From Opitutia bacterium UBA7350 (lineage in GTDB: Bacteria; Verrucomicrobiota; Verrucomicrobiia; Opitutales; Coraliomargaritaceae), in assembly GCA_002470925.1 (NCBI GenBank), contig DKOX01000127.1, forward strand, positions 1 to 8,679: a stretch of DNA of 8,679 bases. The letters run 5' to 3'. Each line of letters opens with the position of its first letter. The first letter of the stretch is position 1. This document shows, one piece after another, positions 1-6,202 of the stretch. The notes below the pieces were generated by a model that was not told the DNA's origin, searched no databases, and saw nothing but the letters and a program-made list of their open reading frames with translations. The position numbers and the translations under genes were made by a program.

Positions 1-37
1 CTGGCAGGCTGCGATCCTAAAGAGGCCTATCTAAAAT

Positions 38-355
38 ATGGGAAATTCTAACACCAGTATTTTCCTGATACGGATTCATCCGGAGGATAATATCATGGTA
101 CTGGCGAAGTCAGTGACTGCCGGATCCCCGTATCTGGTGGAGGGCTTGGAATACGCTTTCGAGCAAGACTTAAACCTTGGCCACAAGGTCGCTATGCGTG
201 CGATTTCCGCTGGCGAGAAAATCATCAAATACGGGGTATCCATTGGCTCTGCAACGCGTGCGATTCAAGCTGGTGAACATGTGCATTTGCACAATATGCA
301 GAGCGATTATTTGCCCACCTATACTTTGGATGAAGGGAGTAAATTTGCACACTGA
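38..355 (+). CDS. SAF-domain small subunit of a UxaA-family sugar-acid dehydratase (probable L-fuconate dehydratase, small subunit)
   Basis: This is a 105-aa protein covering only the SAF domain that forms the N-terminus of one-piece altronate dehydratase UxaA. Residues 11-19 (IRIHPEDNI) match the first strand of that domain. Further landmarks are GHK at 48-50, KYG at 64-66 and the GEHVHLHN signature at 79-86. It should pair with the large subunit encoded immediately downstream, whose start lies inside this gene. The ATG at 38 has a purine-rich AAAGAGG at 19-25. The ATG at 95 has a better Shine-Dalgarno (GGAGG, 82-86), but starting there would remove the conserved first strand, so I prefer 38. 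Split small and large subunits are known in this family (C. jejuni Cj0482/Cj0483; SuyA/SuyB sulfolactate sulfo-lyase). The fuconate substrate is inferred from the operon. Galactarate, altronate or another sugar acid remains possible. Confidence 0.88.
   Translation: MGNSNTSIFLIRIHPEDNIMVLAKSVTAGSPYLVEGLEYAFEQDLNLGHKVAMRAISAGEKIIKYGVSIGSATRAIQAGEHVHLHNMQSDYLPTYTLDEGSKFAH
335..339 (+). promoter_or_regulatory. Ribosome binding site deciding a TTG start
   Basis: GGGAG lies 5 nt upstream of the TTG at 345, inside the end of the SAF-subunit gene. It supports TTG 345 over the in-frame ATG at 330, which has no purine-rich sequence in front of it. The 11-nt overlap with the upstream gene suggests translational coupling of the two subunits. 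Confidence 0.5.
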
Positions 356-1544
356 ACTGAAAGGGTATTTACGCCAAGACGGGCGGAAAGGGATCCGTAA
401 CCACCTCGCGGTGGTTTATCTGGTCGAGTGTGCTCACCATGTGGCCCGCGAAATCGCGATGCCGTATCGCGAGCAAGGGGTGCATGTCTTAGGCTTCAGC
501 GGTTGTTACCCGAATGATTATTCGCAACGAATGCTGGGACAACTCTGTACGCATCCTAATGTCGGTGCAGTCCTACTGATTTCACTCGGTTGCGAAGGCT
601 TCGACCGGATGCAGTTGCAGCAAACCGTTGCAGGGAGTGGACGCCCGGTTGAGTTGATTCACATCCAGGATACGGGTGGCACAAGAAAGTCGATCGATCG
701 GGGTCGTGCGTGGGTCGACCAGGCATTAAGAATTCTTGAGACGCAGGTCACGGTGCCCATGACAGTCGATGAGCTGGTCGTCGGGACGATTTGCGGCGGT
801 TCGGATTCAACCAGTGGCATTACCGCGAACCCCTCGATTGGCCGAACTTTTGACCGTTTAGTCAGCTCGGGTTCCGCTGTGATGTTTGAAGAAACCGGCG
901 AACTGATCGGTTGCGAAGACATCATGGCTTCGCGTGCCAAAACACCTGAACTTGCGCAGGAAATACTCGGCTGCATCGAAAAGGCCGCACGTTACTACAC
1001 CGTGATGGGGCATGGCAGTTTTGCTCCGGGCAATGCGGAAGGTGGTTTGACGACTCAAGAAGAGAAGTCGCTCGGTGCGTATGCGAAAAGTGGTCACTCG
1101 CAGATTTCAGGCATCCTTAAGCCCGGTGATGTGCCGACTCAAGGTGGTTTGTATTTACTCGATGTCATCCCCGACGGGGAGGTTCGTTTTGGATTTCCCA
1201 ACATTAATGACAACGCCGAAATCGCGGAGCTTATCGCTTGTGGCTCACATGTGATTCTTTTCGCAACAGCGCGAGGGTCGGTGGTTGGTTCAGTGATCTC
1301 ACCGGTGATAAAGGTCTGTGCCAACCCCGAAACCTATGCGCGAATGGAAGAGGACATGGATATCGATGCGGGCCGAATCCTAGCGGGCCGCGATAGCACC
1401 TCGACTGTTGGTGATGAAATCTATGATCTGGTGCTCGCAGTCGCCAACGGTGCGCAGACTGTTTCGGAACAACTCGGGCATCAGGAATTCGTGCTCACTT
1501 ATAAATCATTTGAACCCATCGGGCCTGGCTGTTTTCCCGCATAA
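345..1544 (+). CDS. UxaA-family dehydratase large subunit (probable L-fuconate dehydratase, large subunit)
   Basis: A protein of about 399 aa corresponding to the second and C-terminal (GD_AH) domains of altronate/galactarate dehydratases, which are metal-dependent lyases that remove water from aldonic acids to give 2-keto-3-deoxy acids. Near the N-terminus KGYLRQDGRKGIRN is the family opening (UxaA has a comparable RRANGDVGVRN). Conserved cysteine-containing stretches follow: SGCYPND, SLGCEG and ICGGSD. The C-terminal part has GDVPTQGG, ILFATARGSVVG, VIKVCANP and the DMDIDAGRIL segment, which corresponds to the IDFNAG stretch of UxaA. I place the start at TTG 345 because of the upstream GGGAG and because homologous large subunits begin just before KGYLR. 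ATG 330 would add five residues. The reaction inferred here is L-fuconate to 2-keto-3-deoxy-L-fuconate, from its position between a fucose dehydrogenase/lactonase pair and a DapA-type aldolase. Substrate identity is not readable from sequence alone. Confidence 0.88.
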   Translation: MHTELKGYLRQDGRKGIRNHLAVVYLVECAHHVAREIAMPYREQGVHVLGFSGCYPNDYSQRMLGQLCTHPNVGAVLLISLGCEGFDRMQLQQTVAGSGRPVELIHIQDTGGTRKSIDRGRAWVDQALRILETQVTVPMTVDELVVGTICGGSDSTSGITANPSIGRTFDRLVSSGSAVMFEETGELIGCEDIMASRAKTPELAQEILGCIEKAARYYTVMGHGSFAPGNAEGGLTTQEEKSLGAYAKSGHSQISGILKPGDVPTQGGLYLLDVIPDGEVRFGFPNINDNAEIAELIACGSHVILFATARGSVVGSVISPVIKVCANPETYARMEEDMDIDAGRILAGRDSTSTVGDEIYDLVLAVANGAQTVSEQLGHQEFVLTYKSFEPIGPGCFPA

Positions 1545-1558
1545 ATACTTATTAAATC

Positions 1559-2368
1559 GTGAATTTGGAACTTGAAAACAAAGTTGTGCTGATCACCGGT
1601 GGCTCACGTGGCATTGGTGAAGGTATTACCCGTGGTTTTGCCGCCGAAGGGGCAATTGCCGTGATGTTGGTGCGCACTCTTGGGTCTGCGGTTGAGTTGG
1701 TTGCGGAGTTGGAAGGACTCGGGCAACGTGCCGATTATGCTCAAGTTGAATTGACGGATGATGCGGGTATCCAAACGGCGGTGGCTGAGGTGCTTGCCAA
1801 ATATGGGCGGATCGACGTAGTGGTGAACAATGCGGGCGTGAATGATGCGGTTGGCTTACGCTCCACTCCGGAAGAATTCACCGCCTCCTTGCAAAAGAAT
1901 TTGGTGCATTATTTTTCTTTGGTTCACTACAGCCTTGATGCGCTGATTGCGAGTAAGGGAACGATCGTAAACATCGGCTCAAAAATCGCCGACACGGGGC
2001 AAGGCGGCACCTCCGGATATGCGGCATCCAATGGTGGTATCAATGCTCTGACGCGCGAATGGGCAGTTGATCTTATGAAGTTTGGCATCCGGGTGAACTG
2101 CGTGTCACCAGCCGAGGTGATTACCCCGCTGTATGAAAAATGGTTGGCCAACACGCCGGATCCACAAGGCGCCTTGCAGCAGCTAAACCAAACCGTTCCT
2201 TTCGGCAACCGCACGACTACGGTCGAGGAGGTCGCCAACACCGTTCTGTTTGCCGCATCGTCGCGATCCTCGCATACCACTGGCCAAATCATGTATCCAG
2301 ATGGCGGATACGTACATTTGGACCGCGCTTGCACGGTTGACACCAGCCACCTACAAACCACTCATTAA
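1559..2368 (+). CDS. SDR-family oxidoreductase, probable L-fucose dehydrogenase
   Basis: A 269-aa classical short-chain dehydrogenase that starts with GTG and lacks a clear Shine-Dalgarno, 14 nt after the dehydratase. The Rossmann nucleotide loop is TGGSRGIG (13-20), the structural motif is NNAG (90-93), and the catalytic Ser is S141 in VNIGSK with Y154 at the usual 13-residue spacing. The YxxxK motif reads YAASN here, so the catalytic Lys is replaced by Asn158 (codon AAT at 2030-2032). The substrate-loop region VNCVSPAEV followed by TPLYEKW and the C-terminal PDGGYVH are intact, so the gene is not decayed. The expected role is NAD(P)+-dependent oxidation of L-fucose to L-fuconolactone in the cytosol, as for the SDR in the C. 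jejuni fucose locus. An alternative is oxidation of a later intermediate such as 2-keto-3-deoxy-L-fuconate. The family assignment is firm; the substrate is inferred from its neighbours. Confidence 0.87.
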   Translation: MNLELENKVVLITGGSRGIGEGITRGFAAEGAIAVMLVRTLGSAVELVAELEGLGQRADYAQVELTDDAGIQTAVAEVLAKYGRIDVVVNNAGVNDAVGLRSTPEEFTASLQKNLVHYFSLVHYSLDALIASKGTIVNIGSKIADTGQGGTSGYAASNGGINALTREWAVDLMKFGIRVNCVSPAEVITPLYEKWLANTPDPQGALQQLNQTVPFGNRTTTVEEVANTVLFAASSRSSHTTGQIMYPDGGYVHLDRACTVDTSHLQTTH

Positions 2369-2396
2369 CCCCGCGACCTTAAACGACTGCCCCAAA

Positions 2397-3680
2397 ATGG
2401 AAAATAAACCCCGCATTATACCTCAAGGAACGCTCTTTCCCTTTATCGTCTTGGCCAGCTGTTTTGCATGGTGGGGGCTCGCCAATAATATGACGGATCC
2501 CTTGGTAAAGGCCTTTACCGGTATTTACAAAGACATGAGTAATTTTGAGGCCTCGCTGATTCAGTTTGCCTTCTACGGTGCGTATTTTTGTTTAGCGATC
2601 CCCGGTGCGCTGATTAATCGCAAGTTTTCATATAAACACGGCGTGTTGGTAGGGCTGGGGATTTATATTGTTGGGTGCTTCTTGTTTTATCCCGCGAGCC
2701 AGTCGCAGAGCTTTTATTTCTTCCTGCTCGCCTTCTATATACTGGCGGGCGGCCTGACAATTCTGGAGACTGCGGCGGATCCTTATATTTTAAGTATGGG
2801 TCCTGCGGAGACCGCCACACAGCGTCTGAACCTCGCTCAGTCTTTCAACCCGATGGGCTCGTTGCTGGGCACCTTTATGTGCCAGTATTTGATCTTGGCG
2901 AAACTGGAGGCGTTTCGCGCGGAGCAGCATGGCTTGTCCCTGGCGGAGGTTCAAACCCGGGAGCTTTCGATCGTGGTAGTTCCCTACATCAGTGTCGGTG
3001 TCTTTTTGCTCGCGGTATGGGTGCTGATTGCAGTGATGAAGATGCCGCATTCTGCACCACAGGTTGCCACTCCTGATCATCAGCTCCATTTTATGGGCTC
3101 GGTTAAGCGTTTGGCGAAGAATCCCAATTACATCTTTGCGGTGATTGCGCAGTTCTTCTATGTCGGTGTACAGATCAGTGCCTGGACCTTTACGGTTTAT
3201 TATATTCCTGCTCAATTGGGGATTAAGGATAGTGAGGCCTTGAAGTATCACACCGTTGCGTTGGTTTTATTTGCGGCGATGCGCTTTGTTTGCACGGGCT
3301 TAATGTCTTACCTTAAGCCGGGCTTGTTGCTCCTGTTTTTTTCGCTAGTGGCGATTCTTTGCTGTCTTCTCGTGATCTTTGTTGGTGGTATGGTTGGGGT
3401 GGTTGGCTTGATTGGTATTTCCGCATGCATGTCACTCATGTTTCCGACCATCTTTGGCCTTGGCACCAGTGGACTGGGGCAGGATACCAAAATCGGTGGT
3501 TCCGGTCTGATCATGGCGATTCTGGGCGGTGCTTTGGTGCCCTTGGTTCAAGCCTCGTTGGTTGATCGGTGGAATGTCTCGATGTCTTATCTCGTACCAC
3601 TGATCTGTTTCATAGTGATTGCGGGCTATGCCACCTATGCATGGAAGTATGTTAAAGAATCCAATATCGCTCACGCTTAA
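2397..3680 (+). CDS. fucP: L-fucose:H+ symporter, major facilitator superfamily
   Basis: A 427-aa inner-membrane permease of the FHS family, close in length to E. coli FucP (438 aa) and rich in hydrophobic segments consistent with 12 helices. The two acidic residues known to matter in E. coli FucP have counterparts: D34 in ANNMTDP (E. coli Asp46) and E124 in LTILETAADPY (E. coli Glu135), followed by the family signature RLNLAQSFNPMGS. It imports L-fucose with protons. The reading frame stays open upstream into the end of the SDR gene, but the hydrophilic leader and the first helix fit the ATG at 2397 (MENKPRIIPQ). There is no convincing Shine-Dalgarno, as for most genes in this operon. It sits between the dehydrogenase and the lactonase, which makes fucose the best substrate. 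Related FHS permeases for galactose, glucose or other sugars exist, so specificity is probable rather than shown. Confidence 0.9.
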   Translation: MENKPRIIPQGTLFPFIVLASCFAWWGLANNMTDPLVKAFTGIYKDMSNFEASLIQFAFYGAYFCLAIPGALINRKFSYKHGVLVGLGIYIVGCFLFYPASQSQSFYFFLLAFYILAGGLTILETAADPYILSMGPAETATQRLNLAQSFNPMGSLLGTFMCQYLILAKLEAFRAEQHGLSLAEVQTRELSIVVVPYISVGVFLLAVWVLIAVMKMPHSAPQVATPDHQLHFMGSVKRLAKNPNYIFAVIAQFFYVGVQISAWTFTVYYIPAQLGIKDSEALKYHTVALVLFAAMRFVCTGLMSYLKPGLLLLFFSLVAILCCLLVIFVGGMVGVVGLIGISACMSLMFPTIFGLGTSGLGQDTKIGGSGLIMAILGGALVPLVQASLVDRWNVSMSYLVPLICFIVIAGYATYAWKYVKESNIAHA

Positions 3681-3688
3681 TCCACGAC

Positions 3689-4543
3689 ATGAACAAGATC
3701 GATACACACCAGCACCTGCTTTACCCGGACCGATTCAACTATGCATGGGCGCAAGATTTCCCGGCACTTCAGGGCGATTTCCATCTCGAAGACTACCAGG
3801 CCGGCGCAGGCGATTGCGAAATTGAAGGCACGCTCTTTATGGAAGTGGATGTGGATGCCGGACAAAACACCCGTGAAGCAGAGTTCTTTTGTCAAATGGC
3901 TGCCGACCCTGCCAACAGGATGCTTGGTATTATCGCCAATGTTCGGCCGGAAGAGGCCGATTTTGAGGCGCAACTTGATTTAATTCTGCACCCATCCTTA
4001 AAGGGTATTCGTCGGGTGCTGCATACCCAGCCCGATGAACTCTCAACATCGGCATGCTTTCGCGAATGCGTGGCGCTGCTTGGCAAGCGCGGCCTGACTT
4101 TTGATCTCTGCGTATTGCAAAAACAACTACAGCTTGGCCTTGAACTGGTGCAAGCATGTCCAGAGGTCAGCTTTATCCTCGACCACTGTGGTGTGCCTGA
4201 CATTGCGAGCCACAGCTCGATTGACTGCGAGAGCTGGCAGCAATGGCAAGCAGGCATACGCGCACTCGCCGCACAGCCGAATGTGGCCTGCAAATTTTCA
4301 GGCATTACGGTATATGCCACGCCTGAGCAACGCACAGTCGAAGGCCTGCGCCCTTACCTGACGGAAATTCTTGAAGCCTTTGGGGCCAAGCGTGTCGTCT
4401 GGGGCGGCGATTGGCCAGTCTGCAATCTGGCCGAAGGCCTCCCACGTTGGTCTCAATTGACTGACACGTTGCTTGCTGAACTCTCCGTTGACGAACAGCA
4501 AAGCATACTCACTAACAACGCTCGCAAGCGATACGCTTTGTAA
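3689..4543 (+). CDS. Amidohydrolase-fold sugar lactonase (COG3618 type), probable L-fuconolactone hydrolase
   Basis: A 284-aa TIM-barrel metal hydrolase of the Amidohydrolase_2 family, starting 8 nt after fucP. The metal-binding HxH is at H7/H9 in IDTHQHL. KGIRRVLH begins at 105, the LDHCGVP motif places H166 at another active-site strand, and GGDWPV places D241 at the final barrel strand. These are the landmarks of the COG3618 lactonases that open L-fucono-, L-rhamnono- and related lactones. The length is typical and there is no signal peptide, so it should act in the cytosol. The role inferred is hydrolysis of the lactone made by the SDR to L-fuconate. FucP and the SDR next to it favour fucono- over rhamnono-lactone. 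A 2-pyrone-4,6-dicarboxylate hydrolase from the same superfamily is the main alternative, but nothing in the context supports it. Confidence 0.88.
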   Translation: MNKIDTHQHLLYPDRFNYAWAQDFPALQGDFHLEDYQAGAGDCEIEGTLFMEVDVDAGQNTREAEFFCQMAADPANRMLGIIANVRPEEADFEAQLDLILHPSLKGIRRVLHTQPDELSTSACFRECVALLGKRGLTFDLCVLQKQLQLGLELVQACPEVSFILDHCGVPDIASHSSIDCESWQQWQAGIRALAAQPNVACKFSGITVYATPEQRTVEGLRPYLTEILEAFGAKRVVWGGDWPVCNLAEGLPRWSQLTDTLLAELSVDEQQSILTNNARKRYAL

Positions 4544-4572
4544 ATCACTCTCACTCGACGAAGGTGCATAAC

Positions 4573-5568
4573 ATGCAACAACCACTTAAAGGAATTTTCA
4601 CCCCAAACATCGTCCCCTATGATGCCAAGGGACGCATCAACGAGGACGAACTGCGTCGCATCATCAGCTGGCTCGGCGACAAGGGAGTGAGCGGGTTCTA
4701 CCCGAATGGCAGTATGGGGGAATTCATCCGTCTGAGTTACGAAGAGCGCAAGCAAGTCGTCAAAATTGTTAGCGAAGAGGCGAGGGGACGTCCGATTCTC
4801 GCTGGTGCCGCCGAGCCCAATATTGACCTCGTGCTTGAGATGTGTGGCTACTGCGCCGACCTCGGTTGCCGAGCCGTATCGATCACCGGCCCGTATTACT
4901 ATAAACTGACTCAGGAAAGCATCGAGCAATACTTCCGTGAGATCGCTGCTAAATCACCGATTGATATTGTCATTTATAATATTCCTAATTTTGCCAACGA
5001 GATTAGCGTGCCCGTGCTCAAGCGACTTGCTCTCGATTGCCCACGTATCGTCGGCACCAAGGATACATCGGCTGATATGTGTCGCTTTCAGCAAGTGCTG
5101 CACGAGATAAAACCCCAACGTCCGGAATTTGCCGCGTTGATTGGTTGGGAAGAATTGCTCTGCACGGCCATGTTTATGGGGGCTGACGGCGGCACGCTGT
5201 CCACCTCTGGCGTGGTGCCCGAGGTGCTGATGAAGATTTACAATGACGCGGTGGCCGGCAACTGGGACTCCGCCAAACAAGCACAGTTCAAACTGCTCGA
5301 CCTGTTCCGCCTGATGGTCAACGCGCCGAACTTTCCGGAAGGCTTCCGTGCTGGCTACGAGCTGCGCGGTTTCAATATCGGCAACGCCCGCTTCCCGCTC
5401 GCACCTGATGAACGCAGGCTCATGGATGATATTCGTGGCCGCATCGCCTGCGTGCTTACCGAGTGTGGATTCTCGGAAGCTGCCTCTCAGTGCAAGTGCC
5501 CGACCGGCGGCGACCTCGGGCGTGTCGACGTGGAAGCCATCGTGCGCGACGTAATGCGCAAATTATAA
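4573..5568 (+). CDS. DapA-fold aldolase, probable 2-keto-3-deoxy-L-fuconate aldolase with a BMC-targeting C-terminus
   Basis: A 331-aa class I aldolase of the dihydrodipicolinate synthase (DHDPS) family. The Schiff-base lysine is K163 in IVGTKDTS and the catalytic tyrosine is Y135 in IVIYNIP. The substrate loop reads NGSMGEF (45-51) instead of the GTTGE of DHDPS, and the DHDPS arginine after YNxP is replaced by Phe140. Both changes argue against lysine biosynthesis and for a 2-keto-3-deoxy sugar acid. The expected reaction is 2-keto-3-deoxy-L-fuconate to pyruvate and L-lactaldehyde. I start at ATG 4573, with GAAGGTG (4560-4566) as ribosome site; a GTG at 4564 would add three residues. The fold should end near residue 300. 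The rest is a linker with two cysteines (QCKCPTGGDLG) and a short amphipathic helix that resembles an encapsulation peptide. The stop codon is separated from the BMC shell gene by one base. The family call is firm; the substrate and targeting are inferred. Confidence 0.88.
   Translation: MQQPLKGIFTPNIVPYDAKGRINEDELRRIISWLGDKGVSGFYPNGSMGEFIRLSYEERKQVVKIVSEEARGRPILAGAAEPNIDLVLEMCGYCADLGCRAVSITGPYYYKLTQESIEQYFREIAAKSPIDIVIYNIPNFANEISVPVLKRLALDCPRIVGTKDTSADMCRFQQVLHEIKPQRPEFAALIGWEELLCTAMFMGADGGTLSTSGVVPEVLMKIYNDAVAGNWDSAKQAQFKLLDLFRLMVNAPNFPEGFRAGYELRGFNIGNARFPLAPDERRLMDDIRGRIACVLTECGFSEAASQCKCPTGGDLGRVDVEAIVRDVMRKL
5524..5565 (+). other. Candidate BMC encapsulation peptide at the aldolase C-terminus
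   Basis: Residues 318-331 of the aldolase (VDVEAIVRDVMRKL) form a predicted amphipathic helix. Hydrophobic residues at 318, 320, 323/324, 327/328 and 331 lie on one face, and Asp, Glu, Arg and Lys on the other. It is separated from the enzyme fold by a Gly/Pro/Cys-containing linker (about 301-317). Known encapsulation peptides of BMC cargo (for example the N-termini of PduP and PduD) have this design: a short helix with Ile/Val/Leu/Met repeats at a protein end, joined by a flexible linker. The adjacent shell gene makes the reading stronger. Targeting itself is an inference. Confidence 0.65.
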
Positions 5569-5569
5569 G

Positions 5570-6202
5570 ATGTCCCAAGCCATACCAGTTTGCCTCGGTT
5601 ATGCTGAGACTCAATTCCTCAGCATCACCGCGGTGATTGCCGATGCCATGGTCAAAGCGGCCGACGTCACGCTGCTCGGGCTTGAGCCCAATGGCACCGA
5701 AGGCATCTGCATTCGTATCGGCGCCGACAGTCCGGCAGCCTTACAAACCGCACTCGACGAAGCTGAAGCCCTTGCCGCTCAACTGGGCAGCACCGCCAAC
5801 TGCGTCTGCCTGGCGGCTCCGGCCTCAGCGCTTAGCGCAATGAACAAGGGGCCGATGGTCATCAACGGTCTCTATGGCGGACGCGAAGAATTCCGCCCGA
5901 CAGATTTTAACAAACAACCCAGCAAACCTATGAAAAAATCACACGCCCTCGGCATCCTCGAAACACAAGGCCTCACTGCCAGCCTGGTCGCCAGCGACAC
6001 CATGTTGAAAGCCGCCGACATCGAACTCGTCGGCAAGGAAAAGATCGGTGCCGCCTATGTGACCATTATGATCCGAGGCGATGTGGCTGCCGTTAAAGCG
6101 GCCATCGAGGCTGGGCAAGATGCCGCCGCAGCGCATGGCAAAGTGATCGCGGCTCATGCCATCGCCCGCCCACACGCGGATTTGGAGGCACTGCTACCGT
6201 AG
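5570..6202 (+). CDS. Tandem-domain bacterial microcompartment shell protein (BMC-T)
   Basis: A 210-aa protein with two BMC folds. Domain 2 (about 122-210) is a canonical hexamer-type BMC unit: ALGILETQG, ASDTMLKAADIELVG, the pore loop EKIGAA, IRGDVAAVKAAIEAG and IARPHADLEALLP all match PduA/PduJ-like shell proteins. Domain 1 (about 5-90) keeps the pattern LGYAET, ADAMVKAADVTLLG and a pore loop PNGTEG but is more divergent. A linker of about 30 residues joins the two. Such proteins trimerise into pseudohexameric shell tiles, often with pores for larger molecules. The ATG at 5570 comes one base after the aldolase stop and has no separate ribosome site, so translation is probably coupled. No other shell gene (vertex pentamer, single-domain hexamer) lies in the window, so the main BMC locus must be elsewhere if this protein works in a shell. 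The four cysteines of domain 1 (8, 47, 78, 80) are notable, but I see no known Fe-S motif. Confidence 0.9.
   Translation: MSQAIPVCLGYAETQFLSITAVIADAMVKAADVTLLGLEPNGTEGICIRIGADSPAALQTALDEAEALAAQLGSTANCVCLAAPASALSAMNKGPMVINGLYGGREEFRPTDFNKQPSKPMKKSHALGILETQGLTASLVASDTMLKAADIELVGKEKIGAAYVTIMIRGDVAAVKAAIEAGQDAAAAHGKVIAAHAIARPHADLEALLP

Noticed and set aside
1..51. Possible C-terminal end of an upstream gene (frame 1 reads through AYLKYGKF to TAA at 49-51; frame 2 reads WQAAILKRPI to TAA at 32-34).
   Set aside because: Seventeen or fewer codons are open by chance often, the two frames compete, and neither ending is recognisable. An upstream operon gene is likely but cannot be assigned from this sequence.
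82..97. GGAGG followed 8 nt later by ATG 95 as the true start of the SAF subunit.
   Set aside because: It would delete residues 11-19 (IRIHPEDNI), which align with the first strand of the SAF domain in UxaA. The GGAGG is explained as Pro-Glu-Asp coding sequence.
38..1544. (R)-sulfolactate sulfo-lyase SuyA/SuyB as the identity of the split SAF/large pair.
   Set aside because: It has the same architecture, but the neighbours (FucP, lactonase, aldolase) form a sugar pathway with no sulfolactate genes. It stays a formal alternative.
2790..3251. Long antisense open frame opposite fucP (153 codons); similar ones lie opposite the aldolase (4453-4929), lactonase (3892-4335) and SDR (1927-2361).
   Set aside because: They are shadows of well-identified + strand genes, with no recognisable motifs and no independent ribosome sites.
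4573..5568. Reading the aldolase as dihydrodipicolinate synthase (lysine biosynthesis) or N-acetylneuraminate lyase.
   Set aside because: The DHDPS Thr-Thr loop and the arginine after YNxP are replaced (S47-M48, F140), and the operon is a sugar-acid pathway.
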